Shown in pieces: positions 53,685 to 62,814 of a stretch of 64,000 bases of DNA (within the stretch, counting starts at the first letter, position 1; every line of letters begins with the position of its first letter). The position numbers were made by a program, and so were the translations under genes. Origin of the DNA: Candidatus Hydrogenedens sp. Its GTDB lineage: Bacteria > Hydrogenedentota > Hydrogenedentia > Hydrogenedentales > JAEUWI01. Below the pieces are notes generated by a model that was given only the letters and a program-made list of their open reading frames with translations, made no database searches and had not been told where the DNA came from. Where the stretch lies: positions 186,001-250,000 of the forward strand of contig WGMK01000005.1 in the NCBI GenBank assembly GCA_016125095.1, written 5' to 3'.

Positions 53685-55312
53685 CCCCGTACCCCTTTCA
53701 GTTGGCGGGCGGCATCGGGCTGTTCCTGTTGGGCATGTCGCTGCTCACCGACGGCCTGCGCGCCTACGCCGGCAAGTCGCTCCGGCAAGCCATGATCCGC
53801 TTCACCGGCACGCCCCTGCGCGCATTCCTTTCGGGCGTGTTCATCACGGCACTCATCCAGTCCTCCAGCGCCACAACGGTCACCGCCATCGGCTTCGTGA
53901 GCGCGGGCATCCTCACCTTTGCGCAGGCGCTCGGGGTCGTGCTGGGCGCCAGCCTGGGCACCACCGCCACCGGCTGGATGGTGGCGGTGCTCGGACTCAA
54001 GATCAGCCTTGGACTCTATGCCCTGCCGCTGATTGCCATCGGCGCGTTCATCCAATTGCTGGCCCGGGGCCGCGCCCGCCAGTTGGGTCTCGCGCTCGCG
54101 GGCTTCGGCCTCATCTTTGTGGGCATCGAATCGCTGCAACGCGGCATGGAAGGCTTTGCTCCGCTGTTCGACCTCGCGGCCCTGCCTTCCGACAGCATTG
54201 CGGGCACGGCATTCGCCGCGGGCATCGGGTTCGCGATGACCCTGGTCATGCAATCTTCGAGCGCGGCGATTGCGACCACGCTCACGGCGCTGCACGCGGG
54301 CGCCATCCAGTTCGAACAGGCCGCCGCGGTGGCCATCGGCGCTTCCATCGGCACCACCGTCACGGGCGTCATCGCGGCCATCGGGGGCAGCCCTGCCGCC
54401 AAGCGCACCGCCCTCGCCCACGTGCTCTTCAACCTCGTCACCGGCGTTATCGCCTTTCTCCTGCTGCCGCAATTCCTGCAGGCCATCGCCTGGGGGCAAG
54501 AGCACGCCGGGCTTGGTGCCGGCGCCATTAGTATTGCCGCGTTTCACACGCGCTTCACGCTGCTGGGCGTGCTTGTGTTTCTGCCGCTGGTGCGTCCCTT
54601 CGCCGAACTGCTGGTGTGGATGGTGCCCGAGCGCGGACCGGCGCTCACCCGTAAGCTCGACCGCGCCCTGCTGCAGCACCCGGCTGTGGCGCTCGAAGCC
54701 GTCCGCGGCGCGCTCATCGAAACCGCCTGCGCCCTCTTCGAGGCCCTGCGCGCCAGCCTGTCCATTCCGCGCGCCAAAATCGACTATCTCGGCCGCATCC
54801 AGATTCAGCAGGCGCTTGAAGCCATTGAGGGATTTATCGCACAGGTGCCGGCCGACACGGCCGACCGGGTACTTTCGCAGCGGCGCACCGCGCTGGTACA
54901 CGCACTTGACCACCTGATGCGGATGCGGGAGCGGCTGGATACGCCCCCGCACGCCGCCGACGCCCATGCCCACGCCCCCTTGCAGGCGGCGGCCGCGAGC
55001 ACCGTGGAGCAACTGCATGCGGCGGCCGATGGCCTGGCAGGCCGGAGCGCCACAGGATGGGCCGAGCTGCTTCAGGCGCGCGCCGACACGCTCGAGGCGG
55101 AACGCCAGGCCCAGCGCGCGGAGATTATCGAACAGACCGCCGAAGGCCGATGGATGCCCGAGCGCGCCCTGGAGATCCTCGACTGGCTGCGCTGGCACAA
55201 CCGGGTCGGTCACCACATCGCTCGCGTCTGCGTCTATCTGGATGAGGCGAGATTAAACGGCGGTTCCCTGCCGTATGTCGTGAGCGAAAGCGATTTGGGA
55301 CAGCCGGAGTAG
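53681..55312 (+). CDS. Na/phosphate cotransporter (NptA/Na-Pi type II-like) with PhoU domain
   Basis: 543 residues. Membrane helices up to about residue 310 with two QSSSA repeats (IQSSSATTVTAIGFV near 66, MQSSSAAIATTLTAL near 190), the signature of the sodium/phosphate cotransporter II family. The C-terminal 200 residues are helical and PhoU-like. Overlap ATGA with the preceding esterase gene suggests coupling, though the two functions are not obviously related. Confidence 0.9.
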   Translation: MTPYPFQLAGGIGLFLLGMSLLTDGLRAYAGKSLRQAMIRFTGTPLRAFLSGVFITALIQSSSATTVTAIGFVSAGILTFAQALGVVLGASLGTTATGWMVAVLGLKISLGLYALPLIAIGAFIQLLARGRARQLGLALAGFGLIFVGIESLQRGMEGFAPLFDLAALPSDSIAGTAFAAGIGFAMTLVMQSSSAAIATTLTALHAGAIQFEQAAAVAIGASIGTTVTGVIAAIGGSPAAKRTALAHVLFNLVTGVIAFLLLPQFLQAIAWGQEHAGLGAGAISIAAFHTRFTLLGVLVFLPLVRPFAELLVWMVPERGPALTRKLDRALLQHPAVALEAVRGALIETACALFEALRASLSIPRAKIDYLGRIQIQQALEAIEGFIAQVPADTADRVLSQRRTALVHALDHLMRMRERLDTPPHAADAHAHAPLQAAAASTVEQLHAAADGLAGRSATGWAELLQARADTLEAERQAQRAEIIEQTAEGRWMPERALEILDWLRWHNRVGHHIARVCVYLDEARLNGGSLPYVVSESDLGQPE

Positions 55313-55321
55313 GGGGCGTTC

Positions 55322-55702
55322 TTATTCCGACGCCATCGCTGACGCACGCCGCTGGCGCCACCAGGTTACTGCGGGAAACACCATCCAGACCGCACAGATG
55401 AGCAGACCGATGGCCTCGCGCGCCCATTCGCTCTCTTGCGAGGTCATGTGCACGGTGCTGACATATTCGGGCACGTGTGACAGGTACCCCCACGGCATCC
55501 ACACGGCGAAGGCAAGGCCATACGCCGCCGCGCCGAGGGGAGCGAACACGTTCACGCGCTTGACCAGCGCCAGGATGGCCAGCGCCAGAGGGAAGGCGTA
55601 AATCGCCATCCAGAGCGGGCCGTCGGGGTCGTTGTACTGCACCCCGATGCTCAACAACAGGGCGGGCACCATCAGCCCCGCCATGATTCGTGTTACCAAC
55701 AT
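55322..55702 (-). CDS. Transmembrane 220-family protein
   Basis: 126 residues with three to four hydrophobic segments. VQYNDPDGPLWMAIYAFPLA and the later VWMPWGY...SEWAREAIGLLICAVWMVF fit the small TMEM220-type family of unknown function. AGGAGAATCC precedes ATG 55702. Convergent with the transporter gene. Confidence 0.75.
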   Translation of the reverse strand: MLVTRIMAGLMVPALLLSIGVQYNDPDGPLWMAIYAFPLALAILALVKRVNVFAPLGAAAYGLAFAVWMPWGYLSHVPEYVSTVHMTSQESEWAREAIGLLICAVWMVFPAVTWWRQRRASAMASE

Positions 55703-55797
55703 GTCTGGATTCTCCTGCGTTGCCCATTCAATCCGCCGGTTGTACGCCTTCGCCCGCGGAGGCGTCAAGTCGCGTACCGCCAACCTCCCGCCCGCAC

Positions 55798-55826
55798 TTG
55801 ACGCAGCGCGCGTTGGCTGCTACACT
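55798..55826 (+). promoter_or_regulatory. TetR-gene promoter
   Basis: TTGACG (55798-55803), 17-base spacer and TACACT (55821-55826). The -10 lies inside the left arm of the operator at 55819-55856. Confidence 0.7.
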
Positions 55827-55856
55827 CTCAATCAAGCGATTGATTGAGAGTGTAGC
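55819..55856. promoter_or_regulatory. Autoregulatory operator palindrome
   Basis: GCTACACTCTCAATCAA (55819-55835) pairs perfectly over 17 bases with TTGATTGAGAGTGTAGC (55840-55856), loop GCGA. It ends at the base before the ATG of the TetR gene, covers the -10, the start point and the ribosome site, and is the clear candidate TetR operator. Confidence 0.85.
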
Positions 55857-56564
55857 ATGAAGCCCCCCGCGACCCTATCGGGACAACCGGACTACTCGAA
55901 CAGCGTCTGCCAGATTCTGGACGTGGCGACCCCGTTATTTGCCGAGCATGGATTCAACGGGGTCACGACTCGACAGGTTGCCGCGGCAGCCGGGCTGAAC
56001 ATCTCGACCGTACATCACCATGTCGGCGCGAAATCGGCGTTGTATCGCAAGATTCTCGAACGGATGTACGCTGAAGAGGCGGCCATTTTTCGGGCCTTCG
56101 CCGGAAAGCTGGACTCCGAGCCTATCGCGAGCGCGGAGGCCCTTCGCGATGCGTTATTCGGTCTGCTCGACGAGATGCTGGACTTGATGGTCTCCAACAC
56201 CTCGCGTGCGCGGTTGTATGTGCGGCGATGGCTGGCGGCGGACGACGAGGAGCACGACGATCTGAGCGCGGCGCATGGCCGGGAACTGCAGGATTTGCTC
56301 GAACGCATCCTGGCGCGCGGCCGTACGCTGGGCCTGATGCCCGCGACGGCGGACCCAGCGCTGCTGGTACGCAGTTTCGATTGGCTGGTGCTGGGCTATT
56401 TCGCGACAGGCCCCACGGGCGAGCGGCAATGGCGCGACGACCCGTACGACGCAAGAAACCTAGAACGCTTCCGGTGCTTTTTGAGGCAGTACCTGTGCCG
56501 GATGCTGGAACTGCCGGAGGCCCCCGAGGCGCCGGCGAACCCAACAGAAGGAAGCAGGGAATGA
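55857..56564 (+). CDS. TetR-family transcriptional repressor
   Basis: 235 residues. N-terminal helix-turn-helix (ILDVATPLFAEHGFNGVTTR..AAAAGLNISTVHHHVGAKSALYRKIL, about residues 18-66), C-terminal ligand-binding helices of the CerR/YcdC-like type. The gene overlaps its own operator and promoter, so self-repression is very likely. Its TGA overlaps the ATG of the decarboxylase gene, so it is the first gene of an operon. The ligand is unknown. Confidence 0.93.
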   Translation: MKPPATLSGQPDYSNSVCQILDVATPLFAEHGFNGVTTRQVAAAAGLNISTVHHHVGAKSALYRKILERMYAEEAAIFRAFAGKLDSEPIASAEALRDALFGLLDEMLDLMVSNTSRARLYVRRWLAADDEEHDDLSAAHGRELQDLLERILARGRTLGLMPATADPALLVRSFDWLVLGYFATGPTGERQWRDDPYDARNLERFRCFLRQYLCRMLELPEAPEAPANPTEGSRE

Positions 56565-58021
56565 GCGAAGCGACACTGGAAGCGGCGGCCTACGGCGTGG
56601 TGCCGGAGACCGGTATGGACCGGGAAGCAATTATCGAGGCGCTGAAGGAGAAGAAGGCGAACGACCTGACCGATCTGGCGCGCGTGTACGGCTACACCTA
56701 CAGCCCGGGCGGCGAGACCGAGGCGGTCGCGCGCGAGGCGTACATGATGTTCCTGAAGGAGAACGCGCTGGACATCACCTCGTACCCGAGCGTGATGGTG
56801 CTGGAGCGCGAGGTGGTGCGGATGATCGCCAACCTGTTGCGCGGCGACGAGAGCGTGGTGGGCAACATGACCTCGGGCGGCACGGAGAGCATCCTGCTGG
56901 CGCTGAAGACGGCGCGCGACTACACCCGCCACCACCGCCCGGAGATCACCGAGCCGGAGGTGATTCTGCCGCGCACCGCGCACCCGGCGTTCCACAAGGC
57001 CTGCGCGTACTTCAACATCAAGCCGGTGGTGATCGGGTTCGACACGACGACGTACAAGGCGGATGTCGCCGAAATGCGTGCAGCCATTACGCCGAACACG
57101 ATCATGCTGGTCGGCTCGGCCTGCGGCTATGCGCAGGGCGTGATTGATCCCATTGTCGAAATCGGCGCGTTGGCGAAGGAAAAAGGGCTGCTCTGCCACG
57201 TGGACGGCTGCGTGGGCGGCATCCACTTCTCCTTCATGCGGCGCATGGGCTACGCGCTGCCCGATTTCGATTTTACCGTCGAGGGCGTCACGTCGATTTC
57301 GGCCGACATGCACAAGTACGGCTACGCCCCCAAGAATGCTTCCATCATCCTGTATCGCGACAAGAGCATCCGCCGCTTCCAGATTTTCGCCTGCGGCCTG
57401 ACGACGACGTATGCCCTGGTGAACCCGACCATGCTCAGCTCGAAATCGGGCGGCCCCGTGGCGGGTTCGTGGGCCACGCTGAAGTACATGGGCGAGGCGG
57501 GGTATCAAAATCTCATCCGCCGCCTGATGGATACGACGAAGATTCTCGTGGACGGCATCAACGCCATACCCGGGTTGCGGGTGCTGGGCCAGCCGGATAT
57601 GTGCATGTTCTCGTTTAGCAGTGACGAAGTGAATGTGTTCCAGCTGCAGTACGAGGTGAAGAAGCGCGGGTGGTATATCCAGCCGCAGTTCAGCACGCCG
57701 CTGTCGCCGCCGAACCTGCACATCTCGGTCATTCCGCCGGTACTGGGCAACGAAGAAGCGTTCCTGGCCGACCTGCGCGGCGCGTTCGAGGACCTGAAGG
57801 CCTCGGGAAACCATCTGGACTTCGGCATGGTCAAAGAGCAGATTAACGGGCTCATCGCCGGCCTCAGCGAGGACGAAGCGAAAGAGCGCCTGCAGCAGTT
57901 GGCCGGCATGGACGACGACATGCCCGAGGATTTCTCGATGGTCAACACGGTCATCGACGGATTGTCCGAAGACCTGCGCAAGTTTCTGCTGGAAGATTAC
58001 GTGAACCAGCTTTTCGTGTAG
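56561..58021 (+). CDS. PLP-dependent decarboxylase/lyase (group II, sphingosine-phosphate-lyase-like)
   Basis: 486 residues. The fold-type I core has NMTSGGTESILLALKTAR, the PLP-stacking DGCVGGIHFSF and the lysine in SADMHKYGYAPKNAS. The pattern is that of the glutamate/tyrosine decarboxylase and sphingosine-1-phosphate lyase group; the substrate is not decided. It is translated after an ATGA overlap with tetR, so it should be induced when TetR binds its ligand. A strong terminator follows at 58058-58097. Confidence 0.87.
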   Translation: MSEATLEAAAYGVVPETGMDREAIIEALKEKKANDLTDLARVYGYTYSPGGETEAVAREAYMMFLKENALDITSYPSVMVLEREVVRMIANLLRGDESVVGNMTSGGTESILLALKTARDYTRHHRPEITEPEVILPRTAHPAFHKACAYFNIKPVVIGFDTTTYKADVAEMRAAITPNTIMLVGSACGYAQGVIDPIVEIGALAKEKGLLCHVDGCVGGIHFSFMRRMGYALPDFDFTVEGVTSISADMHKYGYAPKNASIILYRDKSIRRFQIFACGLTTTYALVNPTMLSSKSGGPVAGSWATLKYMGEAGYQNLIRRLMDTTKILVDGINAIPGLRVLGQPDMCMFSFSSDEVNVFQLQYEVKKRGWYIQPQFSTPLSPPNLHISVIPPVLGNEEAFLADLRGAFEDLKASGNHLDFGMVKEQINGLIAGLSEDEAKERLQQLAGMDDDMPEDFSMVNTVIDGLSEDLRKFLLEDYVNQLFV

Positions 58022-58057
58022 GGTACCCTCCTCCCCCTCCCCTGCACGTTTCCTCCC

Positions 58058-58097
58058 GCGGGGCGGGCTACAGCCAAGGCCCGCCCCGCTCTTTTTG
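58058..58097 (+). terminator. Rho-independent terminator of the TetR-decarboxylase operon
   Basis: An 11-bp perfect stem GCGGGGCGGGC (58058-58068) / GCCCGCCCCGC (58079-58089), 10-base loop, then TCTTTTTG. Confidence 0.88.
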
Positions 58098-58139
58098 TAT
58101 CCGGACGCAATTGCTGGACCGCCCTGCGCTCCGGGTATC

Positions 58140-59483
58140 ATGCGCGGCATGTCGTCTGCCGCCATAGCCCGATTCCTGCTGCGCTTCGCGTGGGTCGTTC
58201 CCCTCGCGTTCCTCGCGGCGATGCGATGGGGCTTCACGCTCGATTTCCCCATGCTCGACCAGTGGGAACTGCCGCTGCTGCTGCAACGTTGGCACGATGG
58301 CACGCTGGACGCTGCCGCCCTGTTCGCCCAGCACAACGAACACCGGCCGGCCGTGCCGCGGCTCCTCATGCTGGCGTTGGCCCGGGTCACGCAGTGGGAC
58401 GTGCGCGCCGAGACCAACCTTACGCTGCTGCTGGGGCTGGCGCTATTCGGCGTGCTCGCGGCGCAGGCCCGTGCGCGCCTGGCCTACGCTTCGGCACCCA
58501 GGCGGCATGCAGTCGCGTTGGTCATCTCAACCCTGGTATTCAGCCTGGCCGCGTGGCGCAATTGGTTTCTGGGATGGCAGCTTCAGCTGGTGCTGAGCGT
58601 GTTGCTGGCCGTGCTGACGTTGCACGCGCTGACACACGCCGAACTGACGCGGAGGCGTTTTACCTATGCGCTGCTGCTCGCCGTGCTTAATACCTACGCC
58701 TTCGCCAATGCCTTGCTCGTCTGGCCGCTTGGACTGGTGGTGCTGCTGGGGCGCTGTTGGCCGGCGTGGCGCGAGCGGCGAAAGTACGCAGCGTTGTGGA
58801 CGGCCACCGGGGTCGTACTCTGCACGGCCTACTTTTGGGACTTCTCGATCCCCGCGTCGCAGGAAGACGCACCCGGCGGCATAAGACTACTCGCGTTCGC
58901 GGGTTACGCTTTCGCCTACCTCGGCGCGCCGCTGGCCTTTTGGATACCGCTGGCAATTGCGTTGGGCGCGGCAGGCGTCGCAAGGCTGGCGATGGTGGCT
59001 CGCGGGTACGCTCGCCCTACCGCTACGACGACATTGGAAGGGCGAGCGTACCCGCGAGCCACCCTGACACAATGGGCCAACGGCCCGGACGCCTTCTGGT
59101 ATGCGCTGGCGCTCTACGCCCTCGGCACGGCCGCGCTCTCCGCCGTCGCCCGCCACGACTACGGCATCGCCCAGGCCCTCAGCAGCCGCTACACCACCAT
59201 CGGCATGCTGCTCTGGGTAAGCGTGGCCGTGTTGAACGCCGCGCACGCCAAGCGCAGGACGTGGCCAGTGCTGGTGGTCATCGCCCTTTTTGCCGCAGCG
59301 GCCTCGCTCCACGGCGCCTATCGCTGGACCGAACATTGGGCGGCCTACAGCACCGCCCGCCCATCGCTCGAAGCCGTAGAGCACGGCCCCGGGCTCCAGT
59401 ACCTCTACCCCGACGAAGAAGAACTCTTGCGCCGCGCCGCCTGGCTCCGGGTACATCGGTTGTCGATCTGGGGCGACATTTAA
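58140..59483 (+). CDS. Polytopic membrane protein (possible glycosyltransferase)
   Basis: 447 residues with about 9 hydrophobic helices. I do not recognise a family with certainty; the helix number and DQWELPLLLQRW segment resemble membrane glycosyltransferases or Wzy-type proteins, with low certainty. A 68-base palindrome (58995-59062) is inserted in frame and encodes residues about 286-308 (RGYARPTATTTLEGRAYPRA), between two helices, so the reading frame survived its insertion. Stops of this gene and the transposase gene touch at 59483/59484. Confidence 0.6.
   Translation: MRGMSSAAIARFLLRFAWVVPLAFLAAMRWGFTLDFPMLDQWELPLLLQRWHDGTLDAAALFAQHNEHRPAVPRLLMLALARVTQWDVRAETNLTLLLGLALFGVLAAQARARLAYASAPRRHAVALVISTLVFSLAAWRNWFLGWQLQLVLSVLLAVLTLHALTHAELTRRRFTYALLLAVLNTYAFANALLVWPLGLVVLLGRCWPAWRERRKYAALWTATGVVLCTAYFWDFSIPASQEDAPGGIRLLAFAGYAFAYLGAPLAFWIPLAIALGAAGVARLAMVARGYARPTATTTLEGRAYPRATLTQWANGPDAFWYALALYALGTAALSAVARHDYGIAQALSSRYTTIGMLLWVSVAVLNAAHAKRRTWPVLVVIALFAAAASLHGAYRWTEHWAAYSTARPSLEAVEHGPGLQYLYPDEEELLRRAAWLRVHRLSIWGDI
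58995..59062. repeat. Palindromic repeat C-like element inside a coding sequence
   Basis: Arms 58995-59018 and 59039-59062 are perfectly complementary over 24 bases (GTGGCTCGCGGGTACGCTCG..). The core GTACGC..GCCCTAC is the same as in repeats at 18581 and 19759, but turned inside out. The codons stay in frame. Confidence 0.8.
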
Positions 59484-59930
59484 TCAATCGAGATATTGCG
59501 GATCGTACTCGATTCCATGCGCGTGCAGGAGCGCCTCGAGTTCCTGGCGGAACGAGTGCTTTGCATGATGCTCCGCCTGGTTTTCGATATAACGTGCAAC
59601 GCGGTCCTTCTGCGAGGCGCTTACCGTAAACGCGCCGTATCCCGCTTGCCAGCCGAACAGCGGCAAGCCAAGGCTTTCGTGTATCCAGCGGGAAGACCCG
59701 GCCTTGAGGTCGCGCACGAAGGAAGCCAGCGCATGGCTCTGGTGCAGGTGCAGCAGGAGATGCACATGATCCTCCACACCGCCGACGGCAAGCGCAATGG
59801 CGTTGTTTTGTTGCACCATCGAATTCAGGTAACCATGCACACGCGGCCGGATGGTCGCATCAAGCCACGGACGCCGTTCTTTTGTGGCGAATACCACGTG
59901 GTACAGCAAACAGGTATGGGTGGAAGACAT
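59484..59930 (-). CDS. REP-associated tyrosine transposase (Y1, IS200/IS605-like TnpA)
   Basis: 148 residues, the usual length for Y1 transposases. Contains HVHLLLHL with the HUH metal motif (HVH 55-57), FGWQAGYGAFTVS and YIENQAEHH with candidate nucleophile Tyr114. Such proteins cut single-stranded hairpins and are domesticated as RAYTs when flanked by REP palindromes. Here copies of repeat D lie within 20-700 bases on its upstream side. GGAG precedes ATG 59930. Confidence 0.9.
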   Translation of the reverse strand: MSSTHTCLLYHVVFATKERRPWLDATIRPRVHGYLNSMVQQNNAIALAVGGVEDHVHLLLHLHQSHALASFVRDLKAGSSRWIHESLGLPLFGWQAGYGAFTVSASQKDRVARYIENQAEHHAKHSFRQELEALLHAHGIEYDPQYLD

Positions 59931-59947
59931 TGCATATGCTCCATGCC

Positions 59948-60040
59948 TCGCCCCTGCCGGGGCTTTTATTGGTGCGGGCCTGTCCCGGGGTTCCGCTTCG
60001 CTCCACCCCGGGCTAAGAACGGTCGCGCCTCTGGCGCTAC
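59948..60040. repeat. Palindromic repeat D, copy in inverse orientation
   Basis: CCCGGGGTTCCGCTTCGCTC..GGGCTAAGAACGGTCGCGCC: same unit as 60296-60391 and 60498-60593 on the other strand. It lies 18 bases upstream of the transposase gene. Confidence 0.8.
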
Positions 60041-60295
60041 AAGTTTCGAATCAATTCTCCTCTTGCGTGATCCATCAATACCATAGCACAGATATCGTCA
60101 CACACGTAATAAGGCAATTCCGCGACATGACGCACAGAAAACAATGGCCCGTCATTTCCCTCCCATGACCGTATGTGAAACGACGTACCATGTGAGCACT
60201 CCGATACATTGCTTCTCGGTCGATTTCAAAGGGAGATCTGGCAGAGAATCCTGCGATTGCTATCAAATGAGGCCATCGTGGGAACCGTCTAATGG

Positions 60296-60391
60296 GCAGC
60301 GCCAGAGGCGCGACCGTTCTTAGCCCGGGGTGGAGCGAAGCGGAACCCCAGGTAAGCTCGCAAGGAATCCATCGAAGCCCCGGCAGGGGCG
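60296..60391. repeat. Palindromic repeat D, direct copy
   Basis: 96 bases, nearly identical to 60498-60593 (about 5 differences). Includes GCGCCAGAGGCGCGACCGTT, TAGCCCGGGGTGGAGCGAAG and GCCCCGGCAGGGGCGA. The bases between the two copies (60392-60497) and 60041-60295 show no gene I can support; a low-GC minus-strand frame there is not convincing. Confidence 0.85.
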
Positions 60392-60497
60392 AAACTGGAA
60401 AAATTTGCCACCGGGTCGTTCCGTCTTCGTTTCGCCAAACGGCGTTCGCACCAACCATCTAGATACCCTAGCCCGTCGAGAAACCATCTACTTCCAC

Positions 60498-60593
60498 GCA
60501 GCGCCAGCGGCGCGACCGTTCTTAGCCCGGGGTGGAGCGAAGCGGAACCCCGGGTAAGCTCGCAAGGAATCCATCGAAGCCCCGGCAGGGGCG
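60498..60593. repeat. Palindromic repeat D, direct copy
   Basis: Second tandem-oriented copy, 202 bases from the first by phase, ending directly before the terminator of the isomerase gene. Confidence 0.85.
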
Positions 60594-60597
60594 ACCC

Positions 60598-60641
60598 AAA
60601 ATTAACACGCCCGCGCCGCGTTGGTTTTGCGGCGCGGGCGT
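60598..60641 (-). terminator. Terminator of the isomerase gene
   Basis: On the minus strand ACGCCCGCGCCGC pairs with GCGGCGCGGGCGT (60607-60619 / 60629-60641), 13-bp stem, 9-base loop, followed by GTTAATTTT. Confidence 0.8.
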
Positions 60642-60660
60642 TGGGTGATGTCTGCTGATT

Positions 60661-61479
60661 CTACGCGAGGGCTTCTTTGCAGGCGGCGTCCCAATTCTCG
60701 AGACCCTTGGCCATGCCGGGCACCGGGTCTTCCGGGAAAAGCTCGAACTCGAGCATGACGGGTCCGGTGAACTTGATGTCGCGGAGCGCCTTCGCCACTT
60801 CCTTGAGGTCGATGTCGCCCTCGCCCAGAATCTGTTCTTCGCCGTCGTGGATCCAGTCTTTCAGGTGGAGCGAAATCACGCGGTCGCCCAGTTCGCGGAT
60901 GACCTCGTGGGGCTTTTCGCCGGAGCGGATGACGTGGCCGGTGTCGACGCACGCACCGATGCGAGGCGTGAGGCCTTCGACCGCCTTGGCCGTGTCCTGC
61001 ACCTTGTCGTACAGCGCGCCCGGGCCGTGGTTGTGAATCGCGATCTTGATGTCGTACTCGTCGCAAAGCGTACCGAGCGACTCGAAGGCGTTGCGCATGG
61101 GGTTCGCGGTCAGCACTTCGAGGCCGAGCGCCTTGGCGAAATCGAACTTCACGCGGCTGCTTTCGTCGTCCTTGGTGAAGCCTTCCACGCCGAACGAGAC
61201 GGGGGTGATGCCCGACGCCGCGATGTCGGCCTTCACCTGCTCGAACACGTCGCTGCCCTTGGCGGGCGGAAAGTGCACGGAGCAGAACTCGACGTTCTTG
61301 AGGCCGAGCTTCTGCAAGCCCTCGAGCGTTCCCTTGTAGTCGAACTGCCGGAAGCAGTAGCTCTGGGCGCCCATGCGGAAGCCGCCGTATTGCGGCACTT
61401 CGGCGCGGACGATGCGCGGGGCAAGCGTGGCGGCGGCCGTGGCGGCCAGACCGGCCTTGATGAAGTCGCGGCGTTTCAT
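60661..61479 (-). CDS. Tat-exported sugar phosphate isomerase/epimerase (xylose-isomerase-like TIM barrel)
   Basis: 272 residues. Tat signal MKRRDFIKAGLAATAAATLA, cleaved near IVRAEV. The barrel has NVEFCSVHFPP, KIAIHNHGPG, IGACVDTGHVIRSGE and ISLHLKDW with metal-binding Glu/His/Asp residues of the AP-endonuclease-2 superfamily, which includes sugar isomerases and epimerases. It should act outside the membrane on a sugar. The start MKRRDFIK at 61479 has GGAGG upstream. Followed on its strand by a terminator. Confidence 0.85.
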   Translation of the reverse strand: MKRRDFIKAGLAATAAATLAPRIVRAEVPQYGGFRMGAQSYCFRQFDYKGTLEGLQKLGLKNVEFCSVHFPPAKGSDVFEQVKADIAASGITPVSFGVEGFTKDDESSRVKFDFAKALGLEVLTANPMRNAFESLGTLCDEYDIKIAIHNHGPGALYDKVQDTAKAVEGLTPRIGACVDTGHVIRSGEKPHEVIRELGDRVISLHLKDWIHDGEEQILGEGDIDLKEVAKALRDIKFTGPVMLEFELFPEDPVPGMAKGLENWDAACKEALA

Positions 61480-61503
61480 GAAAATTCCTCCTCGGTGTAA
61501 GGT

Positions 61504-62718
61504 TCAGCCGTTTCCGAAAAAAGCCTTGAGCCGCGCGGTCAGGTCCCGCAGACGGTGCTCGTACGTGTGTTCGCCCAGCACCCGGGCACGCGCGCGCCGG
61601 ACAATCTCCAGCCGCGCCTGCGGGTGCGTCTGGTAATACTGCATTTTTTCGGCGGCTTCTTCCAGTGTGGAGTACACCACTGTTTCCGTGTCCACATCGA
61701 ACATCCGGCGCAGCGCCGGCTGGTTGTCGGTCAGCAGGAAGCCGCCCGCCGCCGGGCAATCGAGCACGCGCTGGTTCACCGCGTTCGGCATCTGGATGCT
61801 CGTGCTGTTCACATTCACCGCGCATTGGCGGTAGAACGCCGGCATATCCTGCTCGTAGTTGATGTAGGGCCCCCAGTTTCCAGTGATGGTCCCCCACGCC
61901 TCATCGCCGCGCACGACCATGCCGTGCGGCGCGAGATGCTCCACCAAGGCCCGCCGCAGCCGGCGCGTGCCCTCGATAAAGCAATAGAGTTCCGCATGCC
62001 GCCGCTCGTGCTCGTCCCACGATTCCATGGCCCCCTCCCCTGCCATCGCGCCGAGACCCGCGCCGAAGGTATCGCGATGCACCCGGCCCGCGCCGAATGC
62101 TGCATCGATGGCGGCCAACACGGGAGGATGCTCCGCCAGCCACGCCCGCTCTCGCGCCACGAAGTGCTCCATGGAATTCGCCACAAAGGCCGGCGGCAAC
62201 GGCGAGTCTTGCGCAGGCTCCGCGTCGAACACGGTCGTATCCGCCGCCAGCGGCAGGGTCCACGCATCCGCATAGCCGCGGGCGCGCAGGTAGTCCTCGT
62301 AGGCCTCGTCCCACGTGACCGCAATCGAATAGGCCGATCCGTAGCAATCGCGCCCGAGCAGAATCGTGCGGGGATCGTCGACATACCACGTGACCATCGG
62401 AATGTGCAGATCGGCGAAGAGCGCCGCGAGCATGCCATCCTCGTCCATGCCTGCGGCATTCACCGTGAAGATGAAATCCGGCCGGAACTCCGTCACCGCC
62501 ATCAGCAGTTCGCCCAGCTGCTCGCGCGGCATCACGCCTTCCGCATTGATCCCCACGCGCGCGTAGGACCACCCCATCCGGTCGCAGGCGTGCATGCAGG
62601 CATCGTCCAGCCAATACCGGCTTTCCAGAATGAGAATCCGCGGCGATTCCCCCGCGAACTTGGGGTAGGTCATCATCGCCTGCAGCCGTTCGGATACCTG
62701 GAGTCGGGGCGCGTTCAT
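61504..62718 (-). CDS. CgeB-like glycosyltransferase
   Basis: 404 residues. A GT-B-like protein: [16 protein letters not shown] start, [34 protein letters not shown] and the terminal [20 protein letters not shown] with sugar-nucleotide-binding Glu/Asp region fit the CgeB/DUF3880 family, which glycosylates or assembles surface polymers. ATG 62718 (MNAPRLQVS) or 62727 are possible starts. It follows the sulfatase gene's divergent neighbour; likely co-transcribed with the isomerase gene 24 bases downstream. Acceptor unknown. Confidence 0.75.
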   Translation of the reverse strand: MNAPRLQVSERLQAMMTYPKFAGESPRILILESRYWLDDACMHACDRMGWSYARVGINAEGVMPREQLGELLMAVTEFRPDFIFTVNAAGMDEDGMLAALFADLHIPMVTWYVDDPRTILLGRDCYGSAYSIAVTWDEAYEDYLRARGYADAWTLPLAADTTVFDAEPAQDSPLPPAFVANSMEHFVARERAWLAEHPPVLAAIDAAFGAGRVHRDTFGAGLGAMAGEGAMESWDEHERRHAELYCFIEGTRRLRRALVEHLAPHGMVVRGDEAWGTITGNWGPYINYEQDMPAFYRQCAVNVNSTSIQMPNAVNQRVLDCPAAGGFLLTDNQPALRRMFDVDTETVVYSTLEEAAEKMQYYQTHPQARLEIVRRARARVLGEHTYEHRLRDLTARLKAFFGNG

Positions 62719-62814
62719 GGCGCGCATTCTACGGGGCGGGCGCGGCGGTGTCCACGGCACGCATTCGCGCCGCCACGATGGGTATACTGGCCGAAACCAA
62801 CCCGGGAGGACGCC

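Noticed and set aside
53564..55216. 550-residue antisense frame to the phosphate transporter gene
   Set aside because: Same reasons; the sense frame has clear family motifs.
56396..58417. 673-residue antisense frame to the decarboxylase gene
   Set aside because: Arg/His-rich shadow that crosses the terminator at 58058.
60075..60458. 127-residue frame between repeat D copies
   Set aside because: It runs through repeat D and lacks a recognisable domain; a decayed gene is possible but not supported.
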